Below are positions 47,237 through 56,999 of a stretch of DNA of 64,000 nt, one piece after another. Each line of letters opens with the position of its first letter. The stretch's first letter is position 1. Location: contig NZ_JAAITA010000014.1 in NCBI RefSeq assembly GCF_013304445.1, positions 1-64,000 of the forward strand, given 5' to 3'. The DNA is from Blautia hansenii. GTDB taxonomy: Bacteria > Bacillota > Clostridia > Lachnospirales > Lachnospiraceae. The position numbers and the translations under genes are program-made. The notes below the pieces were generated by a model, which was not told where the DNA came from, searched no databases, and was given only the letters and a program-made list of their open reading frames with translations.

Positions 47237-48079
47237 ATGAAAAGAGAAAAAATTGCAGGGAAATTTGGTAGAAGTATTGTGTATGTACTGCTTTCTGTTG
47301 TGGCTCTGATCTGGATATATCCCTTTATCTGGATGATTACGGCATCGCTGAAAACCCAGGATGAGTTTTTTGCCAGCGGTTTAAGTTTGATACCAAAGAG
47401 CCTGAACTTTGAAAACTATGTGAGAGCATGGAACAATGCCAATTTCGGTGTGTACTTTAAGAACTCCATTATTGTAACAGTCAGTGTGGTGGTGATTGTG
47501 CTTCTGGCAACTTCTGCGGCTGGCTATGTTATGGGGCGCTATGCTTTTGTGGGCAAGAAACTGATTATGGGAATCTTCATGGCAAGTATTACCATTCCTT
47601 TGGTATTTACTGTAATTCCAATTTATGAATTGCTGAAGGAAATGGGGCTGGAACAGAATCTGCTGGGGTTGATTCTGGCGGAAGCAGGAGGAGGACATGT
47701 TATTTTCCTGATGCTTTTCTCCAGTTTTTACGGGGGGATTCCAAAGGAACTGGAAGAAGCAGCAACCATTGACGGCAGCGGTTTCCTGAAAACGTATTCC
47801 AGTATTATGTTTCCGCTGGCCAAACCGATTATGGCAACGGTAGTTATCATGCAGTTTATATGGACCTGGAACTCTTTCCTTTTGCCGTTGATTGTTACGC
47901 TGAGCAGACCGGAGCTGAGGACACTGGCGGTTGGCCTGTATGCCCTTCGGGGAGAAAATGTGGTGGACTGGACAGGTATTGCAGCTGGCGCATGTATTGC
48001 GGTTCTGCCTATTATTCTGATATTTATATGCCTGCAGAGATATTTTGTAGATGGTGTAGCAGGTGCAGTAAAGAGTTAA
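47237..48079 (+). CDS. ABC sugar permease (MalG/UgpE type)
   Basis: Second membrane subunit, 280 residues, six membrane segments; EAA loop EEAATIDGSGFLKTY. It begins 20 bp after the first permease. The MalG-like C-terminus (LQRYFVDGVAGAVKS) is intact. No ATPase gene accompanies it. Confidence 0.9.
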   Translation: MKREKIAGKFGRSIVYVLLSVVALIWIYPFIWMITASLKTQDEFFASGLSLIPKSLNFENYVRAWNNANFGVYFKNSIIVTVSVVVIVLLATSAAGYVMGRYAFVGKKLIMGIFMASITIPLVFTVIPIYELLKEMGLEQNLLGLILAEAGGGHVIFLMLFSSFYGGIPKELEEAATIDGSGFLKTYSSIMFPLAKPIMATVVIMQFIWTWNSFLLPLIVTLSRPELRTLAVGLYALRGENVVDWTGIAAGACIAVLPIILIFICLQRYFVDGVAGAVKS

Positions 48080-48121
48080 GAAATAAAATTTACTATATTT
48101 ATTTTAAGGAGGTATTTTAAC

Positions 48122-49615
48122 ATGAAAAAGAGAATTGCAGCATTAGCTATGGCTGGTCTGATGGTATTATCAGCAGCGGGATGCGGTCCTCAGGTAAACG
48201 GAGGGGACTCTGAAGGGAAAGAGCAGGAGTCATCTTCTGAGAAAAAAGAAGATGCAAAAGGTGATGGAGAGGTGGTACTCCAGGTTGTAGATATGAGTGA
48301 CTCTACAAAGGCCAGAAGAGAAGAGTACAACAAAAAGTTTGAGGAAGAGAACAACTGTAAGGTTGAGTATACGGTATTGGCAGGAGACCAGTATCAGACA
48401 ACCATCAACTCTTCTATTAAAGCAAACACAGCGCCGGATTTATTTGCGCTTCCAAGCGGTGTGAAATTGTCGACAGCCGTGGAAGAAGGCTGGTATATGC
48501 CGATGAATGATTATGTGGAAGACGGATTCTTTGATACTTTTTCAGAAGGTGCATTGAATGAAGGTATTACGACTATGGATGGGGAAGTGTATGTGCTTCC
48601 AGAAGCGGCTAATATTGTTAATACACTGGTATTCTACAATAAAAATGTACTGGAAGACGCAGGTGTAGATACCAACAACCTTCCAAAAACCTGGAGTGAA
48701 TTCAGAGAAGCCTGCAAACAGGTTACAGAAGCAGGAAAAGGCAAATACTATGGTATGATTGAAGGCGGAAAACAGATAAACAGACTGGAAATCGCAATCC
48801 GTGCGCTGTCTTGTCTGGCAGGCAGCAAGTCTAATGATATCGGTGTTATCAGTATGGTAGACGGCAAAAATGTACTGAATTCTGATGCTATGATTCAGGC
48901 CTTTGATTTTTACAGCGGACTGGTACAGGACGGCAGTTTCCATCCGGATTCCGCAAACCTGGCAGCGCCGGAAGCAAGAGCATTGTTCGCACAGAATCAG
49001 GCAGCATTTTTGATTCAGGGAGCATGGTGTATCTCCACATGGGAAAAAGAAAATCCGGATTTGGAGTTTGGTGTTATGGAAATGCCGGTGCCGGATGAGG
49101 GTGCAAAGGGCGGTCTTCCTTACATTGGTGCGCAGCCATGGATGGGTATCTCCAAAACTTCTGAAAATCCGGAATTGGCAGCAAAATATCTTCAGGGACT
49201 CTATTCTGAAGAATATCAGTCTGGGGTTGTAGAAGATGGAGGTTTCGTATCAGCAATAGAAGGTGTGAATGAAAAATACATGAAAGACGGCGTTATGAAA
49301 GATTACTACACACTGGCTCTGGAACAGGGTAAACTCTGCCCGGATCCAATCGTAGGAAATGCAGATACAGCGGCTGTTTATGCAAATATCAAAGAAGTAT
49401 CCCCGAATCTGGGACAGATTGTACAGGGTGTTCTTACCGGAAAAACAGATTACAAAGATTCCCTGAATACACTGGCAGAAAATACACAGAAAGAATGGGA
49501 TAACGGAATTGCAAAAGCAAAAGAAGCGGGGGCGAATGTTTCTGCAGCAGATTTTGAATTTAAAAACTGGAATCCATTAGAAGATTATACGGCAGAGAAC
49601 TACGAAAGCAAATAA
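48122..49615 (+). CDS. Solute-binding lipoprotein (family 1)
   Basis: Sugar-binding protein of this transporter, 497 residues with lipobox SAAGC (Cys21) and a Ser/Glu/Lys-rich linker before the SBP_bac_1 fold. It belongs to the MalE/UgpB-like class. AAGGAGG gives a strong ribosome site. It lies 42 bp behind the second permease and ends at a strong terminator, beside the str promoter. Ligand unknown; an amino-sugar or N-glycan oligosaccharide would fit the DUF4838 neighbour. Confidence 0.9.
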   Translation: MKKRIAALAMAGLMVLSAAGCGPQVNGGDSEGKEQESSSEKKEDAKGDGEVVLQVVDMSDSTKARREEYNKKFEEENNCKVEYTVLAGDQYQTTINSSIKANTAPDLFALPSGVKLSTAVEEGWYMPMNDYVEDGFFDTFSEGALNEGITTMDGEVYVLPEAANIVNTLVFYNKNVLEDAGVDTNNLPKTWSEFREACKQVTEAGKGKYYGMIEGGKQINRLEIAIRALSCLAGSKSNDIGVISMVDGKNVLNSDAMIQAFDFYSGLVQDGSFHPDSANLAAPEARALFAQNQAAFLIQGAWCISTWEKENPDLEFGVMEMPVPDEGAKGGLPYIGAQPWMGISKTSENPELAAKYLQGLYSEEYQSGVVEDGGFVSAIEGVNEKYMKDGVMKDYYTLALEQGKLCPDPIVGNADTAAVYANIKEVSPNLGQIVQGVLTGKTDYKDSLNTLAENTQKEWDNGIAKAKEAGANVSAADFEFKNWNPLEDYTAENYESK

Positions 49616-49630
49616 GAGAGGAAAGCCGGG

Positions 49631-49657
49631 GCCCGGAATTTGGGTTCCGGTTTTTTT
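49631..49657 (+). terminator. Terminator after binding-protein gene
   Basis: CCGGAA-N6-TTCCGG followed by T7. Confidence 0.85.
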
Positions 49658-49679
49658 CTGCAAAAAAGTGAAAAAGCCC

Positions 49680-49708
49680 TTGACACCGTAATTTTTCGTG
49701 GATATAAT
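49680..49708 (+). promoter_or_regulatory. Promoter of the str operon (rpsL-rpsG-fusA)
   Basis: Consensus TTGACA (49680-49685) and TATAAT (49703-49708) with 17-bp spacing; leader of ~125 nt containing a TTCCTTCTT/GGAAGAAGGA hairpin. Confidence 0.92.
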
Positions 49709-49837
49709 GAGAGAGCGTGCATAAAAGACGTAAGTTTTTTGTGTGCAAAAAAGTTTATTCAGAATTGAATGACTGGCAGCCACTAATTCCTTCTTAAAAG
49801 GAAGAAGGATGTGCAAATTTTACAGGAGGTGAAAGGA

Positions 49838-50251
49838 ATGCCAACATTTAACCAGTTAGTAAGAAAAGGACGTCAGACTACAGCGAAAAAGTCTACAGCA
49901 CCTGCACTTCAGAAGAGCTACAACTCTTTACAGAAAAAGACATCTGATATGTCTTCTCCACAGAAGAGAGGTGTTTGTACAGCTGTTAAAACTGCTACAC
50001 CTAAAAAACCTAACTCTGCTCTTAGAAAAATCGCCAGAGTTCGTCTTTCCAACGGAATCGAAGTAACAAGCTACATTCCTGGAGAAGGTCATAACTTACA
50101 GGAGCACAGCGTTGTTCTTATCAGAGGCGGTAGAGTAAAAGACTTACCAGGTACCAGATACCACATCGTTCGTGGTACATTAGATACAGCAGGTGTTGCT
50201 AACAGACGCCAGGCTCGTTCTAAATACGGTGCTAAGAGACCTAAAAAATAA
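49838..50251 (+). CDS. rpsL: 30S ribosomal protein S12
   Basis: Decoding-centre protein; 137 residues. [18 protein letters not shown] and [15 protein letters not shown] keep Lys at both positions where substitutions give streptomycin resistance, so the sequence looks sensitive. Start ATG 49838 behind AGGAGGTG; the frame opens nine codons earlier without a site. Confidence 0.98.
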   Translation: MPTFNQLVRKGRQTTAKKSTAPALQKSYNSLQKKTSDMSSPQKRGVCTAVKTATPKKPNSALRKIARVRLSNGIEVTSYIPGEGHNLQEHSVVLIRGGRVKDLPGTRYHIVRGTLDTAGVANRRQARSKYGAKRPKK

Positions 50252-50941
<690 letters not shown>

Positions 50942-50956
50942 GAGGAGGAAATCCAA

Positions 50957-53077
50957 TTGGCTGGAAGAGAATATCCATTAGAGAGAACCAGAAACATCGG
51001 TATTATGGCGCATATTGATGCTGGTAAAACTACCACAACAGAGCGTATTCTGTACTATACCGGTGTAAACTATAAAATCGGTGATACTCATGAAGGTACT
51101 GCTACCATGGACTGGATGGAGCAGGAACAGGAAAGAGGTATCACAATTACTTCAGCCGCTACTACATGCCACTGGACTCTGCAGGAAAACTGCAAACCGA
51201 AACCAGGTGCATTAGAGCATCGTATCAACATCATTGATACACCGGGACACGTTGACTTTACAGTAGAAGTTGAGCGTTCTCTGCGTGTACTTGATGGTGC
51301 GGTAGGTGTATTCTGTGCTAAGGGCGGTGTTGAACCACAGTCTGAAAACGTATGGCGTCAGGCTGACACTTACAATGTACCTCGTATGGCTTTCATCAAC
51401 AAGATGGACATCCTTGGTGCAGACTTCTACAACGCAGTAGAACAGATTAAAACAAGATTAGGTAAAAATGCTATCTGCATTCAGTTACCAATCGGTAAAG
51501 AAGATGAATTCAAAGGAATCATCGACTTATTTGAAATGAAAGCCTACATCTACAATGATGAAAAAGGTGATGATATTTCTATCGTAGATATTCCGGAAGA
51601 CATGAAAGAAGACGCAGAACTGTACCGTACAGAACTGGTAGAGAAAATCTGCGAATTAGACGATGACTTAATGATGGAATATCTGGAAGGCGAAGAACCT
51701 TCTACAGAAGCATTAAAAGCTGCACTGAGAAAAGGTACATGCGAATGTGCTGCTGTTCCTGTTTGCTGTGGTACAGCTTACAGAAACAAAGGTGTTCAGA
51801 AGCTTCTCGATGCTATCATTGAGTACATGCCATCACCGGTAGACGTACCTGCTATTCAGGGTACAGACTTAGATGGAAACCCAATGGAAAAACATTCCTC
51901 AGATGATGAACCATTTGCAGCTCTTGCATTCAAAATCATGGTTGACCCATTTGTTGGTAAGCTTGCATTCTTCCGTGTATATTCAGGAACAATCAACTCC
52001 GGTTCTTATGTTCTGAACTCTACAAAAGGAAAGAAAGAACGTGTTGGACGTATCCTTCAGATGCACGCTAACAAACGTCAGGAATTAGATAAAGTATATG
52101 CCGGTGATATCGCAGCAGCTGTTGGTTTGAAATTTACAACAACAGGTGATACAATCTGTGACGAACAGCATCCGGTAATTCTGGAGTCTATGGAATTCCC
52201 AGAACCAGTTATCGAGCTTGCTATCGAGCCTAAGACAAAAGCTGGTCAGGGTAAATTAGGTGAGTCTTTAGCAAAACTTGCTGAAGAAGACCCAACATTC
52301 CGTGCTCATACAAATAAAGAAACAGGACAGACAATCATCGCTGGTATGGGTGAGCTTCACCTGGAAATCATCGTAGACCGTCTGCTTCGTGAATTCAAAG
52401 TAGAAGCAAACGTAGGTGCTCCTCAAGTTGCTTACAAAGAAACATTTACAAAAGCTGTAGATGTTGACAGCAAATATGCAAAACAGTCCGGTGGTCGTGG
52501 ACAGTACGGTCACTGTAAAGTTAAATTCGAGCCTATGGATGCCAACGGTGAAGAACTGTTCAAGTTCGAATCCACAGTTGTTGGTGGTGCTATTCCGAAG
52601 GAATACATCCCTGCAGTTGGCGAAGGTATCGAAGAAGCTATGAAAGCTGGTATTCTGGGTGGATTCCCGGTAGTAGGCGTTCATGCTAACGTATATGATG
52701 GTTCTTACCATGAAGTCGACTCTTCTGAAATGGCATTCCACATTGCAGGTTCTCTTGCATTTAAAGATGCTATGGCAAAAGCGTCACCAGTACTTCTTGA
52801 GCCAATCATGAGAGTTGAAGTTACAACTCCGGAAGATTACATGGGTGATATTATCGGTGATATCAACTCCCGTCGTGGACGTATCGAAGGTATGGACGAT
52901 ATCGGCGGTGGTAAGATGATTCGCGGATTCGTTCCCCTGGCTGAAATGTTCGGATACGCAACAGACTTACGTTCCAGAACACAGGGCCGTGGTAACTATT
53001 CCATGTTCTTTGAAAAATATGAACCAGTTCCAAAATCTGTACAGGAAAAGGTTCTGTCAGGAAAAGCTGACAAATAA
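50957..53077 (+). CDS. fusA: Elongation factor G
   Basis: GTPase that drives ribosomal translocation; 706 residues. G1 [10 protein letters not shown]2/switch region with [13 protein letters not shown]3 DTPGHVDF and G4 NKMD are intact, with domains II-V following. Translation starts at TTG 50957 behind AGAGGAGG, a rarer start codon for so highly expressed a protein. The next gene, tuf, has its own promoter. Confidence 0.98.
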   Translation: MAGREYPLERTRNIGIMAHIDAGKTTTTERILYYTGVNYKIGDTHEGTATMDWMEQEQERGITITSAATTCHWTLQENCKPKPGALEHRINIIDTPGHVDFTVEVERSLRVLDGAVGVFCAKGGVEPQSENVWRQADTYNVPRMAFINKMDILGADFYNAVEQIKTRLGKNAICIQLPIGKEDEFKGIIDLFEMKAYIYNDEKGDDISIVDIPEDMKEDAELYRTELVEKICELDDDLMMEYLEGEEPSTEALKAALRKGTCECAAVPVCCGTAYRNKGVQKLLDAIIEYMPSPVDVPAIQGTDLDGNPMEKHSSDDEPFAALAFKIMVDPFVGKLAFFRVYSGTINSGSYVLNSTKGKKERVGRILQMHANKRQELDKVYAGDIAAAVGLKFTTTGDTICDEQHPVILESMEFPEPVIELAIEPKTKAGQGKLGESLAKLAEEDPTFRAHTNKETGQTIIAGMGELHLEIIVDRLLREFKVEANVGAPQVAYKETFTKAVDVDSKYAKQSGGRGQYGHCKVKFEPMDANGEELFKFESTVVGGAIPKEYIPAVGEGIEEAMKAGILGGFPVVGVHANVYDGSYHEVDSSEMAFHIAGSLAFKDAMAKASPVLLEPIMRVEVTTPEDYMGDIIGDINSRRGRIEGMDDIGGGKMIRGFVPLAEMFGYATDLRSRTQGRGNYSMFFEKYEPVPKSVQEKVLSGKADK

Positions 53078-53095
53078 GAAATAGTTAAAATAAAC

Positions 53096-53124
53096 TTGCA
53101 AATATCCTTGATTTGCAATATAAT
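53096..53124 (+). promoter_or_regulatory. Promoter of tuf
   Basis: TTGCAA (53096-53101) and TATAAT (53119-53124), 17 bp apart. A perfect 10-bp inverted repeat (ATCCTTGATT, 53104-53113, and AATCAAGGAT, 53122-53131) overlaps the spacer and -10. Confidence 0.85.
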
Positions 53125-53135
53125 CAAGGATAGCA

Positions 53136-53202
53136 GGTTGACTATATCAACCGCCTCGTTATGAGGCAACAAAATCAAAAAAACTATTTGCCCAAACGGG
53201 GC
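53136..53202 (+). promoter_or_regulatory. Structured tuf leader with three small hairpins
   Basis: GGTTGA-N5-TCAACC (53136-53152), GCCTC-N5-GAGGC (53153-53167) and GCCC-N4-GGGGC (53190-53202) lie between the promoter and the AAGGAGG of tuf. No known riboswitch or protein-binding leader is recognised; they may stabilise the mRNA. Confidence 0.45.
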
Positions 53203-53229
53203 GCATGTTAAACAAGGAGGACATTCAAA

Positions 53230-54423
53230 ATGGCTAAAGCTAAATTTGAAAGAAGCAAACCGCATTGTAACATTGGTACCATTGGACACGTTGACCATGG
53301 TAAAACAACTTTAACAGCTGCTATCACAAAAACTCTTGCTGCAAGAGTTGCTGGTAACACAGCTACAGATTTCGAAAATATCGATAAAGCTCCGGAAGAA
53401 AGAGAACGTGGTATCACAATCTCTACAGCTCACGTTGAATATGAAACAGAAAAACGTCACTACGCACATGTTGACTGCCCAGGACATGCTGACTACGTTA
53501 AGAACATGATTACTGGTGCTGCTCAGATGGACGGTGCTATCTTAGTAGTAGCTGCTACAGACGGTGTTATGGCTCAGACAAAAGAGCACATCCTTCTTTC
53601 CCGTCAGGTAGGTGTTCCTTACATCGTTGTATTCATGAACAAATGTGATATGGTTGACGATGAAGAATTACTTGAATTAGTAGATATGGAAATCCGTGAA
53701 CTCTTAAACGAGTACGAATTCCCAGGCGATGACACTCCAATCATCCAGGGTTCTGCTTTAAAAGCTCTTGAAGACCCAAGCGGAGAATGGGGAGACAAAA
53801 TCATGGAATTAATGGATGCTGTTGACAGCTGGATTCCAGACCCACAGCGTGACACAGATAAAGACTTCATCATGCCTGTAGAGGACGTATTCTCTATCAC
53901 AGGTCGTGGTACAGTTGCTACTGGTAGAGTAGAAGCTGGTGTTCTTCACGTATCTGAAGAAGTTGAAATCGTTGGTCTGAAAGAAGAAACACGTAAAGTA
54001 GTTGTAACAGGTATCGAAATGTTCCGTAAACTGTTAGACGAAGCTCAGGCTGGTGATAACATCGGTGCTCTTCTTCGTGGTGTTCAGAGAAACGAAATCG
54101 AAAGAGGACAGGTTCTTGCTAAACCAGGAACAATCACATGCCATACAAAATTCACAGCTCAGGTTTACGTTCTGACAAAAGACGAAGGTGGCCGTCATAC
54201 ACCATTCTTCAACAACTATCGTCCACAGTTCTACTTCAGAACAACAGACGTAACAGGTGTTTGTATGTTACCAGAAGGTACAGAAATGTGCATGCCTGGT
54301 GATAACGTAGAAATGACAATCGAACTGATTCACCCAATCGCTATGAGCCAGGGTCTTACATTCGCTATCCGCGAGGGTGGTAGAACTGTAGGTTCAGGTC
54401 GTGTTGCTACAGTAATCGAGTAA
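53230..54423 (+). CDS. tuf: Elongation factor Tu
   Basis: Delivers aminoacyl-tRNA to the ribosome; 397 residues. G1 [10 protein letters not shown]3 DCPGHADY, G4 NKCD and the conserved C-terminal [15 protein letters not shown] are intact. AAGGAGG precedes the ATG. A strong terminator follows. Only one tuf is seen in this window. Confidence 0.98.
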   Translation: MAKAKFERSKPHCNIGTIGHVDHGKTTLTAAITKTLAARVAGNTATDFENIDKAPEERERGITISTAHVEYETEKRHYAHVDCPGHADYVKNMITGAAQMDGAILVVAATDGVMAQTKEHILLSRQVGVPYIVVFMNKCDMVDDEELLELVDMEIRELLNEYEFPGDDTPIIQGSALKALEDPSGEWGDKIMELMDAVDSWIPDPQRDTDKDFIMPVEDVFSITGRGTVATGRVEAGVLHVSEEVEIVGLKEETRKVVVTGIEMFRKLLDEAQAGDNIGALLRGVQRNEIERGQVLAKPGTITCHTKFTAQVYVLTKDEGGRHTPFFNNYRPQFYFRTTDVTGVCMLPEGTEMCMPGDNVEMTIELIHPIAMSQGLTFAIREGGRTVGSGRVATVIE

Positions 54424-54486
54424 TTATTGATTAGAACCAACTAAAATATAGAGTATCGGAAGATACATTGTGTCCAAGCGTAAGAT

Positions 54487-54518
54487 GCCCCGGAACCGTA
54501 AGGTTTCCGGGGTTTTTC
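54487..54518 (+). terminator. Terminator after tuf
   Basis: GCCCCGGAA and TTTCCGGGGTTTTT, about 9 bp with T-run. Confidence 0.9.
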
Positions 54519-54600
54519 TGTTGGGGGAAAAAGGTGAGATGTTTGTATGATAAAAATGGATGGGAGATGGGGAAGAATTTGATGTATAAGAGGTATTGAA

Positions 54601-54906
54601 ATGAAGCAATTATTTGAAATAGATCCGACAATGGAAGAACGCTTTGGGCAATGTCCATATGCAACATTGTCTGTTCAATTAAAAACATTGGTAGAGAATG
54701 GACTGGTAGAGGGAAAGCAATATGAGTCAATTCCACCCAAAGTAGAATATTCTTTAACGAAAATAGGAAAGAAATTTCATTCGGTAATAGAAACATTGCA
54801 AAACTGGGGACAAGATTATATTGAATTTTTAAAAACAAAAAACTATAGAGTACAGCGAAAATTTTGCTGTATAGCGAAGAAAATGGGGCAGTCATGCATA
54901 TCATGA
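54601..54906 (+). pseudogene. HxlR-family regulator, N-terminally replaced or truncated
   Basis: ORF of 101 residues. Residues ~23-75 (LSVQLKTLVENGLVEGKQY, PPKVEYSLTKIGKKF) match the second half of the HxlR winged helix and wing, but the usual start (Cys near residue 10, then WKVLILRDL) is missing. It is replaced by an unrelated-looking 20 residues. The C-terminal 18 codons run into the terminator hairpin of the next gene. AGAGGT precedes the ATG, so translation is possible, but I regard it as a decayed regulator. Confidence 0.5.
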
Positions 54907-54918
54907 CATGCCCCATTT
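54881..54918 (-). terminator. Terminator of the DUF624 gene
   Basis: AAATGGGGCA-GTCATG and CATGAC-ATGCCCCATTT form a long stem; on the minus strand it is followed by TTTTCTTC. Confidence 0.75.
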
Positions 54919-54925
54919 CTGTGTG

Positions 54926-55579
54926 TTAATAGAAGGTTTTTCCGGAAGCTTCCAAATCCTGTTCTAATTCCTCGGGTACATATTTTCTGAAGATATAAAT
55001 GAAAATATTTGAGGTTAAATATGCTGTAAGTCCAATTCCGCAGCATAGGAATAACCCCATAAATGGCGGAAAAGAGAAGCCAAGCAGCACAATGGTGGCA
55101 TAAATCATAAGTAAAAGCAAAGAGTAGAAAAAATGGCGGATAGACATAAGTAAAGCGTTTTTGATATTATTAAAGATTTTGTTTTCAAATTTTGCCTGTA
55201 CCGGAAAAATATACAGAGCCAGCAGAATAAAAGGAATCAGAAACACAGAGCAACTGATTAACATTATCCGGCCCATGGTGTTTTGCAGGGCCATACTGAT
55301 TCGGATGTCCAGAAAAAATAAAAGACTTACAGCAGCCAGTCCCAGCCAGAGAATGGTAGATTGGCGAAAATTTTGTCGGAAAGCCTTGCGGAAATTCTGT
55401 GATACATAACCTTCTCCTGTTCGGATACGTTTCATACAACTGTAATAAAGCGCAGTAGTGGAAGCGCCTATGGTTATCAAGGGCAGGCTGTAAAGAATCC
55501 AAAGTATATGCAAAGTTACCACATCTGCCACGAAATAGAGAAAACGGGAAAATGCGCTGTTATAGGAAAACAAATTCAT
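54926..55579 (-). CDS. DUF624 membrane protein (YesL-like)
   Basis: Integral membrane protein, 217 residues with about five hydrophobic segments, of the YesL/DUF624 family often encoded next to LplABC/YtcPQ-type sugar transporters. N-terminal FVADVVTLHILWILYSLPLITIGASTTALYYS is the family hallmark. Function is unknown; a role with the adjacent sugar importer is inferred from synteny. AAGGAG precedes the ATG. It is divergent from the GH43 gene across 238 bp that hold the inverted repeat described below. Confidence 0.87.
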   Translation of the reverse strand: MNLFSYNSAFSRFLYFVADVVTLHILWILYSLPLITIGASTTALYYSCMKRIRTGEGYVSQNFRKAFRQNFRQSTILWLGLAAVSLLFFLDIRISMALQNTMGRIMLISCSVFLIPFILLALYIFPVQAKFENKIFNNIKNALLMSIRHFFYSLLLLMIYATIVLLGFSFPPFMGLFLCCGIGLTAYLTSNIFIYIFRKYVPEELEQDLEASGKTFY

Positions 55580-55703
55580 ATAAACATCTCCTTCAAAGTT
55601 TTGTCAGATTCTTCATGTACGAATACACGGGTTTTGTCAATTTCATTTAAATTATTATAACGTTTTTTTTCTTGGATAGAAAGTGTAATTTTAGACAAAA
55701 AAC

Positions 55704-55739
55704 TTTAGTTAAAACTGTAATATTTTAATAAAAACTAAA
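55704..55739. promoter_or_regulatory. Inverted repeat TTTAGTT-N22-AACTAAA, site 1
   Basis: Half-sites TTTAGTT (55704-55710) and AACTAAA (55733-55739), 22-bp gap, ending 7 bp before the -35 of the GH43 promoter. A further TTTAGA lies at 55690-55695. The same arrangement recurs at 56895-56930. Confidence 0.6.
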
Positions 55740-55746
55740 TTAAATA

Positions 55747-55775
55747 TTGCGGGAAGTAAAAAAGTAGTGTAGACT
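55747..55775 (+). promoter_or_regulatory. Promoter of the first GH43 gene
   Basis: TTGCGG (55747-55752) and TAGACT (55770-55775), 17-bp spacing; both hexamers are weak, as expected for a regulated promoter. Confidence 0.5.
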
Positions 55776-55817
55776 GAAGCGTATGAAAATAAAACCTGTG
55801 TATGAGGGAGAATGAAT

Positions 55818-56792
55818 ATGAACAAAAATAATTTTAAAAAGACAAGTTACAATCAACCATTTATTGAACAGAGAGCAGACCCTTATGTGTATAAACACAC
55901 AGATGGGATGTATTATTTCACTGCGTCTGTTCCGGAATATAACAAAATCATACTGCGCAGGTCAGATACCATTGAGGGGCTGAAGGAGGCCGAAGAACAC
56001 GTTCTTTGGAGAAAACACGAAAAAGGACCTCAGAGTATTCATATATGGGCGCCGGAAATCCATTACATCTATGGTGGCTGGTATATTTATTATGCAGCCG
56101 GGGACGCGGCAGATATCTGGGAAATTCGCCCGTATGTACTGCACTGCAAAGGGCAGAATCCATTAGAAGATGAATGGGAGGAGCTGGGGATGATGCAGGC
56201 TGCCGATGGGGATGAGTTTTCCTTTCATGCCTTTTCTCTGGATGCAACAGTTTTTCAGCATAAGGGGGAATATTATTGGGTATGGGCGGAAAAGACCGGA
56301 GTTGGCAAGCAGATTTCCAATTTGTATATTGCGAAACTGGCGGCCCCGAATAAACTTGCGACGGTTCAAGTGCTTTTGACGACGCCCGACTATGCCTGGG
56401 AAAGAGAAGGCTTCTGGGTGAATGAAGGGCCGGCCGTGTTAAAACATGGAGACAGAATTTATATGACGTTTTCGGCCAGCGCTACGGGAGCCTGCTACTG
56501 TATGGGGCTGTTGTATGCTCATGAGGATGCGGATTTGCTTGACCCTCATGTATGGACAAAACTGAAAAGACCGGTTTTGCAAACAGACACAGAGAAAGGA
56601 ATTTATGGACCGGGTCACAATTCCTTTGTAAAGGCGGAAGATGGAGTGACGGATTTGTGTATTTATCATGCGAGACAGTATGATGAAATACAGGGAGATT
56701 CTTTGTATGACCCAAATCGTCATGCCATGATTATGAAAGTAAACTATGATGAAAAAGGCTTTCCTGTATTTTCTTACGATACGATGTCATAA
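55818..56792 (+). CDS. GH43 family arabinofuranosidase-type hydrolase, cytoplasmic
   Basis: Five-bladed beta-propeller glycosidase, 324 residues, no signal peptide. The catalytic triad is read as Asp in RADPYVY (base), Asp in SLDATVF (pKa modulator) and Glu in VNEGPAVL (acid). The stretch VLWRKHEKGPQSIHIWAPEIHYI is common in GH43 alpha-L-arabinofuranosidases. Start ATG 55818 lies 7 bases after GGGAG; the ATG at 55812 would be almost on top of it. It probably removes arabinose from imported oligosaccharides. It is transcribed alone, with a second promoter before the transporter genes. Confidence 0.88.
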   Translation: MNKNNFKKTSYNQPFIEQRADPYVYKHTDGMYYFTASVPEYNKIILRRSDTIEGLKEAEEHVLWRKHEKGPQSIHIWAPEIHYIYGGWYIYYAAGDAADIWEIRPYVLHCKGQNPLEDEWEELGMMQAADGDEFSFHAFSLDATVFQHKGEYYWVWAEKTGVGKQISNLYIAKLAAPNKLATVQVLLTTPDYAWEREGFWVNEGPAVLKHGDRIYMTFSASATGACYCMGLLYAHEDADLLDPHVWTKLKRPVLQTDTEKGIYGPGHNSFVKAEDGVTDLCIYHARQYDEIQGDSLYDPNRHAMIMKVNYDEKGFPVFSYDTMS

Positions 56793-56894
56793 AACATATA
56801 CTTTTGTAAAATCTAAAATATTATAGAATTATAGTTGAAATTGCATAAAATAATGGGTGCGGAATTGTGAAATAAAGAGAAAGTGTGGTATATG

Positions 56895-56945
56895 TTTAGT
56901 TAAATATAAAAAACTATTGAAAAAACTAAAAAATAGTGGTATTAT
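56895..56945 (+). promoter_or_regulatory. Promoter of transporter operon with inverted repeat, site 2
   Basis: TTGAAA (56917-56922) and TATTAT (56940-56945), 17-bp spacing. The half-sites TTTAGTT (56895-56901) and AACTAAA (56924-56930), 22-bp gap, straddle the -35. Binding there would block RNA polymerase. Confidence 0.65.
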
Positions 56946-56999
56946 TTCAGCAATTAGTAAATAAGGTATTGGAAAATATTACCTAGGGAGGAAAAGATT

